From contig CAZUJF010000012.1 in NCBI GenBank assembly GCA_964619955.1, positions 1 through 64,000 on the forward strand: a stretch of 64,000 bases of DNA, given 5' to 3'. Under the pieces are notes generated by a model that did no database searches, was not told the DNA's origin, and worked only from the letters and a program-made list of their open reading frames with translations. Both the position numbers and the translations under genes were made by a program. The first letter of the stretch is position 1; each line of letters opens with the position of its first letter. Positions 43,993 to 52,931 of this stretch are shown piece after piece. Source of the stretch: JACQFK01 sp964619955. GTDB lineage: Bacteria; Planctomycetota; MHYJ01; JACPRB01.

Positions 43993-44994
43993 ATGATCAT
44001 CGGGCTGACCGGGCGCAACGCCGCCGGCAAGGGGGTCGCCGCCGATTTCCTCAAGGGACGCGGCTTCTCCTACCACTCGCTCTCGGACGTCATCCGCGAG
44101 GAGGTCCGCGGCCGCGGCCTGGCCCCCACGCGCGACATCCTGCTGGCCACCGGCCGCGAGCTGCGCGCCAAACACGGCACCGGCTACCTCGCCGAGCGCA
44201 TCCTCGAACGCTTCGAGCCCGGGCAGAACTACTGCGTCGATTCGATCCGCCACGAGGACGAGGTCGGCGTGCTCCGCAAGGCCTCGCACTTCTACCTGCT
44301 CGCGATCAAGGCCGATGCCGCCCTGCGCTTCGAGCGCATCAAGAAGCGCGCCCGCGAGAGCGACCCGAAGACCCTCGAGGATTTCAACCGCCTCGAGCAG
44401 GCGGAGTCGACGTCGATGTCCGCCGAGGGCCAGAACCTCACCGGCACCGAGGCGCTCGCGAGCCACGCCCTCGAGAACAACGGGACGATCGAGGAGTTCC
44501 ACGCGAAGATCACGGCGCTCATCCCCCGGCTCATGGCCACGATGAAGCGGCCGGGCTGGGACGACTACTTCATGAAGATGGCCCAGGTCGCCGCGCTGCG
44601 CTCGAACTGCGCCAAGCGCAAGGTGGCGGCGGTCATCGTCCGCGACAAGCGCGTCATCTCGACCGGCTACAACGGCACGCCGCGCGGCGTGAAGAACTGC
44701 TTCGAGGGCGGATGCCCGCGCTGCAACACCCTCGCCGTCAGCGGCACCAAACTCGACGAGTGCCTCTGCTCCCACGGGGAGGAGAACGCCATCACCCAGG
44801 CGGCCTGCCACGGCGTCGCCATCAAGGGATCCACGATCTACACCACGTTCGCGCCCTGTCTGATGTGCACCAAGATGATCATCAACGGCGGCCTGCACGA
44901 GGTCGTCTACAACATGGACTACCCGCTCAACGAGGTCACGTTCAAGCTCTTCAAGGATGCCGGCGTCGTCTGCCGGAAGTTGAAAGTCGAATAG
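43993..44994 (+). CDS. P-loop kinase / dCMP deaminase fusion
   Basis: The protein has 333 residues. Residues about 1-180 are a P-loop nucleotide kinase-like domain (Walker A GRNAAGKG, residues 8-14). Residues about 188-333 are a zinc deoxycytidylate deaminase: RSNCAKRKVAAVIV, STGYNGTPRGVKNC, CPRCN, the catalytic H261 and E263 (SHGEENAI) and C289/C292 (APCLMCTKM). It makes dUMP from dCMP for thymidylate synthesis. The same order is known in yeast Dcd1; the kinase part may be regulatory. It lies one base before the fumarase gene, so the two may be co-expressed. Confidence 0.88.
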   Translation: MIIGLTGRNAAGKGVAADFLKGRGFSYHSLSDVIREEVRGRGLAPTRDILLATGRELRAKHGTGYLAERILERFEPGQNYCVDSIRHEDEVGVLRKASHFYLLAIKADAALRFERIKKRARESDPKTLEDFNRLEQAESTSMSAEGQNLTGTEALASHALENNGTIEEFHAKITALIPRLMATMKRPGWDDYFMKMAQVAALRSNCAKRKVAAVIVRDKRVISTGYNGTPRGVKNCFEGGCPRCNTLAVSGTKLDECLCSHGEENAITQAACHGVAIKGSTIYTTFAPCLMCTKMIINGGLHEVVYNMDYPLNEVTFKLFKDAGVVCRKLKVE

Positions 44995-44995
44995 A

Positions 44996-46600
44996 ATGAG
45001 CCCCTTCGCCTACGAACCGCTGCTCCAGACCGGCGAGGACACGACGACGTACCGTTCGCTCGGGAAGGACGGCGTCTCCACCGTCGAGCTCGGAGGGAAG
45101 ACCTTCCTCAAGGTCGAGCCCCGCGCGATCAAGCTCCTGTCCAAGTCGGCCTTCCACGACATGGCCTTCTACCTCCGTCCCAAACACCTCGCCAAACTCG
45201 CCGAGGAGCTGAAGGATCCCGAGGCCAGCGACAACGACCGCTTCGTCATCTACAACCTGCTGCAGAACGCCGCCGTCGCCGCCGCGGGCCTGCTGCCCGG
45301 CTGCCAGGACACCGGCACCGCCACCGTCCTCGGCAAGAAGGGCCAGTATGTGCTCACCGAGGGGGACGACGCCGTCCCGCTCTCCGAGGGCGTCTACGAG
45401 ACCTACACCGAAAAGCATCTCCGCTACAGCCAGATCGCGCCGCTGGAGATGTTCCGGGAGAAGAACACGGGCAGCAACCTGCCCGCCCAGATCGACCTCA
45501 TGGCCGCGACGGGCGACGCGTACGAATTCCTCTTCGTCGCCAAGGGGGGCGGCAGCGCGAACAAGATGTACCTCTTCCAGTCCACCCCCGCGATCCTCAA
45601 CGAGGCCGGCCTCGCCGCATTCATCCAGAGCAAGCTCAAGGACGTCGGCACCAGCGCCTGCCCGCCCTACCACCTCGCCGTCGTCATCGGCGGCCTCAGC
45701 GCCGAATCCTGCCTCAAGACCCTCAAGCTCGCCACGACCGGCACGCTCGACCACCTGCCCACGACGGGCTCCCCCGGCGGCCGCGCCTTCCGCGACCTCG
45801 AATGGGAGAAACGCGTCCTCAAGATGGCGCAGGACTCCCGCATCGGCGCCCAGTTCGGCGGGAAATACTTCGCCCACGACGCGCGCGTCATCCGCCTGCC
45901 CCGCCACGCCGCGAGCTGCCCCGTCGCGATCGGCGTCTCCTGCTCCGCCGACCGGCAGGTGAAGGCGAAGATCACGAAGGACGGGATCTTCCTCGAGCAG
46001 CTGGAGCTGCATCCAGAGAAATACCTGCCGGCCGAGGCCCCGAAGATGGCCGAGCCGGTGCGCATCGACCTCAACCAGGGCATGGACCAGGTCCGCAAAC
46101 TCCTCACGCGTTTTCCTGTGAAGACGCGGCTCTCGCTCAGCGGCACGCTCATCGTCGCGCGCGACGCCGCTCACGCGCGCATCCAGCAGCTCATCGAGTC
46201 CGGCAAGCCCATGCCGCAGTACTTCAAGGACTACCCCGTCTACTATGCCGGGCCCGCGAAGACCCCGGAGGGCCTGCCCTCGGGCAGCTTCGGCCCGACG
46301 ACGGCGGGGCGCATGGATTCCTTCGTGGACAAGTTCCAGTCCCTCGGCGGCAGCCTCGTGATGCTGGCCAAGGGCAACCGCTCGAAGGCCGTCACCGAGG
46401 CCTGCAAGAAGCACGGCGGCTTCTATCTAGGCTCCATCGGCGGCCCGGCGGCCATCCTCGCCCAGCAGAATATCAAGAAGGTCGAGCTCGTCGACTTCGA
46501 GGACATGGGCATGGAGGCGGTGCGCAAGATCGAGGTCGTCGGCTTCCCCGCGTTCATCGTCGTCGACGACAAAGGGAATGATTTTTTCGAGGAGTTGTAG
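44996..46600 (+). CDS. fumA: class I fumarate hydratase
   Basis: The protein has 534 residues, close to E. coli FumA/FumB in length and in long stretches of sequence. The iron-sulfur cysteines are visible as C103 (PGCQDTGTA), one in TSACPPYH and one in AASCPVAIGVSC. LPRH, GPTTAGRMDS, MLAKGNRS and DDKGNDFFEEL at the end are hallmarks. It interconverts fumarate and malate in the citric acid cycle, in the cytoplasm, with an oxygen-sensitive 4Fe-4S cluster. This suits micro-oxic growth. It follows the deaminase gene by one base; malate dehydrogenase is at 58258. Confidence 0.96.
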   Translation: MSPFAYEPLLQTGEDTTTYRSLGKDGVSTVELGGKTFLKVEPRAIKLLSKSAFHDMAFYLRPKHLAKLAEELKDPEASDNDRFVIYNLLQNAAVAAAGLLPGCQDTGTATVLGKKGQYVLTEGDDAVPLSEGVYETYTEKHLRYSQIAPLEMFREKNTGSNLPAQIDLMAATGDAYEFLFVAKGGGSANKMYLFQSTPAILNEAGLAAFIQSKLKDVGTSACPPYHLAVVIGGLSAESCLKTLKLATTGTLDHLPTTGSPGGRAFRDLEWEKRVLKMAQDSRIGAQFGGKYFAHDARVIRLPRHAASCPVAIGVSCSADRQVKAKITKDGIFLEQLELHPEKYLPAEAPKMAEPVRIDLNQGMDQVRKLLTRFPVKTRLSLSGTLIVARDAAHARIQQLIESGKPMPQYFKDYPVYYAGPAKTPEGLPSGSFGPTTAGRMDSFVDKFQSLGGSLVMLAKGNRSKAVTEACKKHGGFYLGSIGGPAAILAQQNIKKVELVDFEDMGMEAVRKIEVVGFPAFIVVDDKGNDFFEEL

Positions 46601-47371
46601 TTAGACCTCGAGGGGCCAAGCCCAGCCGGCAGAACATCCCCCATCGGCAAAGAGCGTGTGGCCCGTCACGAACGACGCCGCGGGCGAGGCGAGGAAGATC
46701 GCGGAGCCGACCAGATCCTCCGGCACCCCCACGCGCTCCAGCGGCGTGTTCTCCTTCGCCCAGCGCTTCATCTTCGGTTGGGACCAGAGCTTCTTCGTGA
46801 GGTCCGTGAGGATGAAGCCCGGGGCGAGCGCGTTCACACGCACCCCGTGGCGGCCCCATTCGGCCGCGAGCGCGCGCGTCATCATCTGCAGCCCCGCCTT
46901 GCTGATCGCGTACGGCGCGACCCCGCGCAGCGGACGGTCGTTGTTCAGCGACGTGACGTTGATCTGCGAGCCGCTGCGCCGCGCGATCTGGTGCCGGCCC
47001 ACGGCGAGGGAGAGCAGCCAGGGGCCTTTGAGGTTGATGTCGACGATGAAGTCGTAGTCGGGCACCGTGTAGCTTTCCGCCTTCATGCGCCGGTTCACGC
47101 CCGCGACGTTGATCAGCGTATCGATGCGGCCGTGGCGTTTCAGGACGGCGGCCACGCCGCGCTCGATGGTCTTCGCGTCGGCCACGTCGCAGACCTGGTA
47201 GTCCCCGCCCAGCGCCGCGGCGGCCGGCGCGAGCGTGGCCTTCTCGCGACCGGTGATGACCACCGTCGCGCCGCGCTCGGCGAAGCCCTTCGCGATGCCG
47301 TGGCCGATCCCGCGGCTCGCGCCGGAGACCAGCACCACCTGCCCCTGGACCGAGAAAAGCGAGTCGTTCAT
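46601..47371 (-). CDS. short-chain dehydrogenase/reductase (sugar-acid type likely)
   Basis: The protein has 256 residues. It has a classical SDR fold: SGASRGIGHGIA cofactor motif, NVAGVNRR, catalytic S141, Y154 and K158 (YAISK), and VNALAPGFILT. The sequence is like gluconate 5-dehydrogenase / 2-deoxy-gluconate 3-dehydrogenase (KduD) relatives, so a uronate or sugar-acid substrate is likely; an altronate dehydratase gene is nearby. It is convergent with fumarase, 0 bases apart, and divergent from the sulfatase. Confidence 0.9.
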   Translation of the reverse strand: MNDSLFSVQGQVVLVSGASRGIGHGIAKGFAERGATVVITGREKATLAPAAAALGGDYQVCDVADAKTIERGVAAVLKRHGRIDTLINVAGVNRRMKAESYTVPDYDFIVDINLKGPWLLSLAVGRHQIARRSGSQINVTSLNNDRPLRGVAPYAISKAGLQMMTRALAAEWGRHGVRVNALAPGFILTDLTKKLWSQPKMKRWAKENTPLERVGVPEDLVGSAIFLASPAASFVTGHTLFADGGCSAGWAWPLEV

Positions 47372-47395
47372 GACGGCGGATCGTACCATGAGAGG

Positions 47396-48700
47396 GTGAA
47401 AGCCGTTCCTCTCCTGCTCCTCCTGGCCCTGGGCTCCGCCCAGGTGGAGCGCCTCAACATCGTCGTACTCTACGCCGACGACTGGCGCCACGACACGCTC
47501 GGCTGCGCGGGCAACCCCGTCGTCCTCACGCCGCGGCTCGACGCGCTCGCGAAGGACGGCGTCCGCTTCACCCGCGCCTGCGTCACGACATCGATCTGCG
47601 GCGTCAGCCGGGCCACGCTCTTCACCGGACAATGGATGTCCCGCCACGGCAACCCGGCCTTTGCGATGTTCAAGACGCCCTGGGCGGAGACCTGGCCCGG
47701 CATCCTCCGCAGCTCGGGATATTGGACTGGCCACGTCGGCAAGTGGCACAACGGACCCTTCCCCGCCGCGAACTTCGACTTCGGCCGCGCCTATTCCGGC
47801 AGGCACTGGATCAAGGATGTCCACGTGACGCAGAAGAACGAGGCGGATGCGACGGAGTTCCTGCGCACGCGGCCGAAGGATCGTCCCTTCGCGCTGACGG
47901 TGGCGTTCTTTGCGGCGCACGCCGAGGACGGGAATCCCAAGCAGTATCTGCCGCAGCCGGAGAGCCAGGCGCTCTACAAGGACGTCGCGGTCCCGGTCCC
48001 GGCCATGGATCCCCGGGTCCTGCCGCCCTTCCTGGCCGCGAAGGAGAACGGCGGCCGCATCCGCTGGCACTGGCGCTTCGACACACCGGAGAAGTACCAG
48101 GAATACATGAAGAACTACTACCGGCTTGCCAGCGAGGTGGATGCGACCTGCGGGCGGCTTCTGGACGAGCTGAAGGCCCAGGGCCTGCTCGAAACAACGC
48201 TCGTGATCTTCACCACGGACAATGGCTACTTCCACGGCGAGCGCGGCCTGGCGGACAAGTGGTACCCCTACGAGGAGTCGATCCGGGTCCCGCTCATCGT
48301 GCGCGACCCGCGGGCGAAGCGGCCCGGGCTGAACGACGACTTCGTCCTCAACGCCGACCTCGCGCCCACGATCCTGGCGGCGGCGGGCCTGCCCGCGCCG
48401 GCCGGCATGCAGGGCCGGGACTTCGCCCCGCTCTATCTGGCGGAGGCGAAGCCCGCGTGGCGGGAGGAGTTCTACTACGAGCATGCCATCATCCAGTCGA
48501 AGGCGTTCATCCCGGCCTCGGAGGCGCTGGTGCGCCGCGACGTGAAGCTGCTGCGCTACCCTGACTACGATGTCGAGCAGTTGTTCGATCTGAAGGCGGA
48601 CCCAGGCGAGCAGCGCGACCTGATCGCCGATCCGGCGCGGGCCGCCGATCTGGCCGCCCTCCGCCTCCGCCTGGCAGAACTGCGCGCCGCCGCCCGCTGA
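47396..48700 (+). CDS. exported Cys-type sulfatase
   Basis: The protein has 434 residues, with a probable GTG start at 47396 because no in-frame ATG fits and the signal peptide begins there (VKAVPLLLLLALGSAQ). It is a type I sulfatase: metal residues D28-D29 (LYADDWRHDTL), the modified residue C68 in SICGVSRATLFTG, GHVGKWH, and TTDNGYFHGERG. C68 must be converted to formylglycine by a maturase that I do not see intact in this window. It hydrolyses sulfate esters, probably of polysaccharides, in the periplasm. Confidence 0.92.
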   Translation: MKAVPLLLLLALGSAQVERLNIVVLYADDWRHDTLGCAGNPVVLTPRLDALAKDGVRFTRACVTTSICGVSRATLFTGQWMSRHGNPAFAMFKTPWAETWPGILRSSGYWTGHVGKWHNGPFPAANFDFGRAYSGRHWIKDVHVTQKNEADATEFLRTRPKDRPFALTVAFFAAHAEDGNPKQYLPQPESQALYKDVAVPVPAMDPRVLPPFLAAKENGGRIRWHWRFDTPEKYQEYMKNYYRLASEVDATCGRLLDELKAQGLLETTLVIFTTDNGYFHGERGLADKWYPYEESIRVPLIVRDPRAKRPGLNDDFVLNADLAPTILAAAGLPAPAGMQGRDFAPLYLAEAKPAWREEFYYEHAIIQSKAFIPASEALVRRDVKLLRYPDYDVEQLFDLKADPGEQRDLIADPARAADLAALRLRLAELRAAAR

Positions 48701-48716
48701 CCCCACAAGACAGACG

Positions 48717-48787
48717 ACCCAACAAAACAGACGGGCTGCTTTGTTGCCCTTGGAAGGCAACAAAGCAGCCCGTCTGTTTTGTTGGGT
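48717..48787. terminator. strong bidirectional hairpin between convergent genes
   Basis: Perfect 32-bp arms (48717-48748 and 48756-48787) flank a 7-base loop between the sulfatase stop and the altronate dehydratase stop. The arms begin ACCCAACAAAACAGACGGGC. A near copy of part of the left arm, ACAAGACAGACG, lies just outside at 48705-48716. T-rich stretches (TCTGTTTTGTT) follow the GC core on each strand, so it can end transcription in both directions. Alternatively it is a small mobile palindromic element. Confidence 0.82.
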
Positions 48788-48790
48788 ACC

Positions 48791-50278
48791 TTAGAAGGTC
48801 GGGCCCAGGAGCCAGGGGGCGAACTCCTCGTCTCCGATCCCCTGCGCCTCGCTCTTGGACTTGTCCCCGCCGGCCACCGCGACGATCCGCTCGAAGATCC
48901 GCCGGCCCACCTGCTCCAGCGTCTCCGTCCCGTCCATCACCGTCCCCGCATTCACGTCCATGTCGTCCGTCATGTGCTCGTACATCGGCGTGTTCGTCGC
49001 GACCTTCAAACACGGCGTCGGCTTGCAGCCGTAGACGCTCCCGCGGCCCGTCGTGAAGACCGCCACGTTGGCCCCGCCCGCCACCAGCCCCGTCATGCTC
49101 ACCGGATCGAAACCCGGCGTGTCCATGAAACAAAACCCCTTCGACGTCACCGGCTCGGCGTACTTGTAGACCGCGCTCAGCGGCGCCTGGCCGCCCTTCG
49201 CCACCGCCCCCAGCGACTTCTCGTAAATCGTCGTCAGCCCGCCCTGCTTGTTCCCGTACGAAGGATTGTTGTCGATCGACGCCCCATGGATCTTCGCGTG
49301 CTCCTCCCACCAGCGCACCAGCTCGATCAGCTTCTCCCCCGCCTCCCGCGTCACGGCCCGGCGCACCAGCAGATGCTCCGCCCCGTAGATCTCCGGCGTC
49401 TCCGCCAGCAGACTCGTCCCGCCATGCCGCACCAGCAGATCTCCCGCAATCCCCAGCGCGGGATTCGCCGTGATCCCGCTCGCCCCGTCCGATCCCCCGC
49501 AGTTCGTCGCGAGCACGAGGGAGGACAGCGGCTGCGGACTCCGCCGCTGCGCATTCGCGTACGGCAGCACCGCCTTCACCGCCTCGATTCCCGCCTGGAT
49601 CGTCTTGCGGATCCCGCCCTGCTGCTGGATCGTCATGAAGCGCGGCGCCGGACGCGCGCCTTCGACCCGGTCCAGCGTGAAGTCCCGCCGCAGGAACTCC
49701 ACCTGGTTGCCCTCGCAGCCGAGCCCGATCATCACGTACGCGGCGATGTTCGGATGCTTCGCCATCCCCACATGCACGCGGCGCAGCAGGTCGAAGGGCT
49801 CGCCGGGCTGGACGTTGCAGCCGGACTTGTGCGTGAACGCGACCACGCCGTCGACGTTCGGGTACTCGCGCGCGAAGTCCGGCGTGCGGAACGTGTCGCG
49901 GATGTAGTTGGACACCGACGCCGAACAGTTCACCGAGGCGATGATCCCGACGTAGTTGCGCGTGCCCACGCGGCCGTCGGGACGCAGATAGCCCGGGAAC
50001 GTGCGGCCCCGCTCGGACTCTGGCAGCGGCGGGAGCGGCCGCGGATCGACCCCGATCTCGTACGTGCGGCCGAAATCCCTCACGCCGAGGTTGTGCGAAT
50101 GGACGTGCTCCCCCACGCGGATGTCTTTCGTGGCGAAGCCGATGACCTGGCCGTACTTCCGCACGGGCTGCCCGGCCGCGACGTCCCTCAGCGCCACCTT
50201 GTGACCCTGGGGGATCTCCCCCGTCGCGCGGCGCGCGACCGCGACGTCGTCGTCCGGATGCAGCGTGAGAAACGACAT
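48791..50278 (-). CDS. uxaA: altronate dehydratase (UxaA/galactarate dehydratase family)
   Basis: The protein has 495 residues, the same as E. coli UxaA. The N-terminal SAF domain is about 1-90 (GHKVALRDVAAGQPVRKYGQ, VGEHVHSHNL). The large dehydratase domain has GTRNYVGIIASVNCSASV, FTHKSGCNVQPGEPFD, MIGLGCEGNQVEFL, ATNCGGSDGASGITANPALG and DTPGFDPVSMTGLVAGG. The enzyme dehydrates altronate or galactarate in hexuronate breakdown using a metal. The start overlaps the upstream stop (TGATG). Altronate and galactarate activity cannot be told apart by eye. Confidence 0.88.
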   Translation of the reverse strand: MSFLTLHPDDDVAVARRATGEIPQGHKVALRDVAAGQPVRKYGQVIGFATKDIRVGEHVHSHNLGVRDFGRTYEIGVDPRPLPPLPESERGRTFPGYLRPDGRVGTRNYVGIIASVNCSASVSNYIRDTFRTPDFAREYPNVDGVVAFTHKSGCNVQPGEPFDLLRRVHVGMAKHPNIAAYVMIGLGCEGNQVEFLRRDFTLDRVEGARPAPRFMTIQQQGGIRKTIQAGIEAVKAVLPYANAQRRSPQPLSSLVLATNCGGSDGASGITANPALGIAGDLLVRHGGTSLLAETPEIYGAEHLLVRRAVTREAGEKLIELVRWWEEHAKIHGASIDNNPSYGNKQGGLTTIYEKSLGAVAKGGQAPLSAVYKYAEPVTSKGFCFMDTPGFDPVSMTGLVAGGANVAVFTTGRGSVYGCKPTPCLKVATNTPMYEHMTDDMDVNAGTVMDGTETLEQVGRRIFERIVAVAGGDKSKSEAQGIGDEEFAPWLLGPTF

Positions 50279-52770
50279 CAGGCGAAAAACGCCGCGAAGG
50301 CCGCGGCGTTCCGGCTCCGGAAGCGCGCCCGCGCACGGATCCCCTCGAGGGTCTGCTTGATCTTCTCCGATGCGTACGGCGCCGGGTGCGCCTGGAAGAA
50401 CGCCTCCACGTCCGCCGCATGCGCCTCGCTCGGGATGCCCGCCGCGCCGGCGCTCACCCAGTGGCCGAGCAGGCCGGACTTCCCGTAGCGCCTGTCGATC
50501 TCCGACCAGCGTTCCTTGAAGAGCCGCCACGCGGCGGGCTTGGCCTCCATCGGACAGGCGCCGAGCACGTACATGGCGTCCTGCATGCGGACCTTGTCGG
50601 AGAGCGCGTAGTCCAGTGCCCGGGCGAGCGGCGCCTCGCGGCGGAACGCCCCCATCGCGCGCAGAAGCTGCACCTTCACCTCGGGCAGCTCGGCTTTTTC
50701 GTAGAGGCCGATGAGGCCGTCCAGGACGGAGTCCTCCCCGTGACGCGCGGCGCCGACCAGGACGGTCGCCCGGGTGTTCGGCGACAGCGACCCGGGATCC
50801 TTCAGCGCGCGTTCGAAGCGGCGCTTCAGCTCCGCGACGACGTCCTCGACACCGAAGCGCATGGACGCGCCGAGCGCGGTGGAGCGCAGCAGCACGCGGT
50901 CGTGCGCTTCGCCGGCGGGTTCGTCCCAGCCCACGCGCGCCGCGAGGGGCCGCAGCAGATCGCGCGCCCGCGCCTCGAGTTTGGGGACGGCGGCTTCGCC
51001 CGTGAAGATGTCCGCCAGGGCGCCCAGGCCGTCGGCGAGCCCGGCCCAGACGTGATGGTTCTCCTCGTTCTTGAACGAGGTCAGGAGTCGCAGGTAGGCG
51101 TCCACGGACAGGTAGCCCGCGCGGAGCAGCGAGTAGGCGTCCTCCTGCAGGCCGTAGCGGTCAAGCGGACCGAGCGAGCCGCTTTCGAGCGCGGCGCCGA
51201 TCGCGCGCCAGCCGGCCTCGTCGTAGTTCACGAGGTAGAACCCCGACTGTCCCAAGTTGAGCTTCGGACCCGCGGCGGGCGCGGTCCCTTCCCGCGCGGC
51301 GAGGCGGATGCCGCCGACGGGGATGTCCCAGAGGGTCGGGTCCTCGACGGGCTTTGCGGGATCGCGGTCGAGCAGGAAGCGTTCCTGGCGCAGCGCCCAA
51401 GTCTCCCCGCGCCGCGACGCGTGCACCACGGGCCAGCCGGTCTTGTGCGTCCAGCCGTCCATCATCGCGGGGATGTCCGCCCCGATCGCGCTCCAGAGGT
51501 CGTTCGTGGCGGCGTTCCCGTACGCGTGCTTCTCCAGATACGCGGAGACGCCGCGGCGGAACTGTTCCTCCCCGATGGACTGCTCGAGCATCCAGAGGAC
51601 GGAGCCGCCCTTGTTGTACGAGATGGCGTCGAAGATCTGGTCGACCTCGTTGGGGTCCTTCACGATGACCTCGACGGGATGCGAGCTGCGCAGCGAGTCG
51701 AGGGACTTGCCCGCGGACGTGATCGCGGCGAGGTATTCCTCCCAGATGTGCCAGTCCGGGAAGAGGGCGGCCTCGGCTTTGTACGCCATGAACGTGGCGA
51801 AACTCTCATTCAACCAGAGGTAGCTCCACCATTCCGGCGAGACGAGGTTGCCGAACCATTGATGGGCGAGTTCGTGGAGGACGACTTCGGCGACGCGGCG
51901 GCGTTGCGGGACGGAGGACTTGGCGGGATCGACGAAGATCGCGGTTTCGCGGAACGTGATGAGGCCCCAGTTCTCCATGGCGCCGAACTCGAAGTCCGGG
52001 ATGGCGATGAGGTCGCACTTGGGCATCGCGTTCTTGTAGGGGATGCCGTAGTAGCCGTCGAAGTACTCGAGGCCGCGCACGGCGGTTTCGAGGGCAAAGC
52101 GGCAGAGCTCGGAGCGGCCGGGGGTGGCGAAGACGCGGACCAAAATGCCGTCGCGGGTCTTGGCTTCCAGGCGGTCGAACTCGCCGACGCAGAAAGCAAG
52201 CAGGTAGGTGGGCATGACGGGCGAGCGGGCGTACTGGACGCGGCAGCGTCCGGGTCCCGCGGGTGTGCGGCCGCTCTCCGGCATGTTGGAGAGTGCGATG
52301 AGTTTGTCGGGGACGGTCAACGCGGCCTCGAAGGAGGCTTTGAGGGCGGGCTCATCGAAGCAGGGGAAGGCGCGGCGGGCGGAGGTGGACTCGAACTGGG
52401 TGGTGGCGAGCACGCCTTTGGAGCCGTCGGGCCGGGTATACGCGCTGCGATAGAACCCGCGCATCTTGTCGTTGAGGACGCCCGTGAAGTTCAGGGCGAG
52501 GGTGGCCTTGCCTGGGGGGAGCGGCGCGGCCGCGGTGAGGATGACGCGTTCGCGGGTCGGATCGAGGCGGACCTGGAGGGCGGCGCCGTTCGCGGTGGCG
52601 GATTGGATTTCGAGCTCAGCGGCATGGAGCTGGATCTCGGCCGCGCTCTTCAAGACCTCGACCTCGATCTCGACCTGGCCGCTGAACGTGAACTTCCCGA
52701 GGTCCGGTTCGAGATGGAGCCGGTAGGCGCGGGGCAGGACGTCCGTAGGGAGCCGATGCGGATCGTTCAT
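50278..52770 (-). CDS. M1-family aminopeptidase
   Basis: The protein has 830 residues and is a zinc aminopeptidase of the M1 (PepN/ERAP-like) family. The exopeptidase motif is GAMEN (about 263-267) and the zinc site is H299-E300, H303 (HELAHQWFG) with E322 (LWLNESF). An ERAP1-like C-terminal helical domain fills about 500-830. The ATG at 52770 begins MNDPHRLPTDVLPRAYRLHL, typical for the family; the frame upstream is unlike it. No signal peptide, so cytoplasmic. It shares a start/stop overlap with the altronate dehydratase gene. Confidence 0.93.
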   Translation of the reverse strand: MNDPHRLPTDVLPRAYRLHLEPDLGKFTFSGQVEIEVEVLKSAAEIQLHAAELEIQSATANGAALQVRLDPTRERVILTAAAPLPPGKATLALNFTGVLNDKMRGFYRSAYTRPDGSKGVLATTQFESTSARRAFPCFDEPALKASFEAALTVPDKLIALSNMPESGRTPAGPGRCRVQYARSPVMPTYLLAFCVGEFDRLEAKTRDGILVRVFATPGRSELCRFALETAVRGLEYFDGYYGIPYKNAMPKCDLIAIPDFEFGAMENWGLITFRETAIFVDPAKSSVPQRRRVAEVVLHELAHQWFGNLVSPEWWSYLWLNESFATFMAYKAEAALFPDWHIWEEYLAAITSAGKSLDSLRSSHPVEVIVKDPNEVDQIFDAISYNKGGSVLWMLEQSIGEEQFRRGVSAYLEKHAYGNAATNDLWSAIGADIPAMMDGWTHKTGWPVVHASRRGETWALRQERFLLDRDPAKPVEDPTLWDIPVGGIRLAAREGTAPAAGPKLNLGQSGFYLVNYDEAGWRAIGAALESGSLGPLDRYGLQEDAYSLLRAGYLSVDAYLRLLTSFKNEENHHVWAGLADGLGALADIFTGEAAVPKLEARARDLLRPLAARVGWDEPAGEAHDRVLLRSTALGASMRFGVEDVVAELKRRFERALKDPGSLSPNTRATVLVGAARHGEDSVLDGLIGLYEKAELPEVKVQLLRAMGAFRREAPLARALDYALSDKVRMQDAMYVLGACPMEAKPAAWRLFKERWSEIDRRYGKSGLLGHWVSAGAAGIPSEAHAADVEAFFQAHPAPYASEKIKQTLEGIRARARFRSRNAAAFAAFFA

Positions 52771-52931
52771 GTTAAGTCCGGAAGTCAGTAGACGGAAGGC
52801 AGGAGGGGCCGGGGCCCCTGCGAGGCCCCACACCCTCCTGCGCCACGGGCCACAGGATAGCCGAGGGGGGCAGCGGGAGGAAAGGGATTGGGGAGAGCCA
52901 GGCATGATAGACTTGCACCGCAGACAGACTC

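Noticed and set aside
52786..52931. GC-rich hairpin (GGGGCC/GGCCCC) near 52805-52818 as a terminator
   Set aside because: No T-run follows, and it lies upstream of two divergent genes, so termination is not expected.
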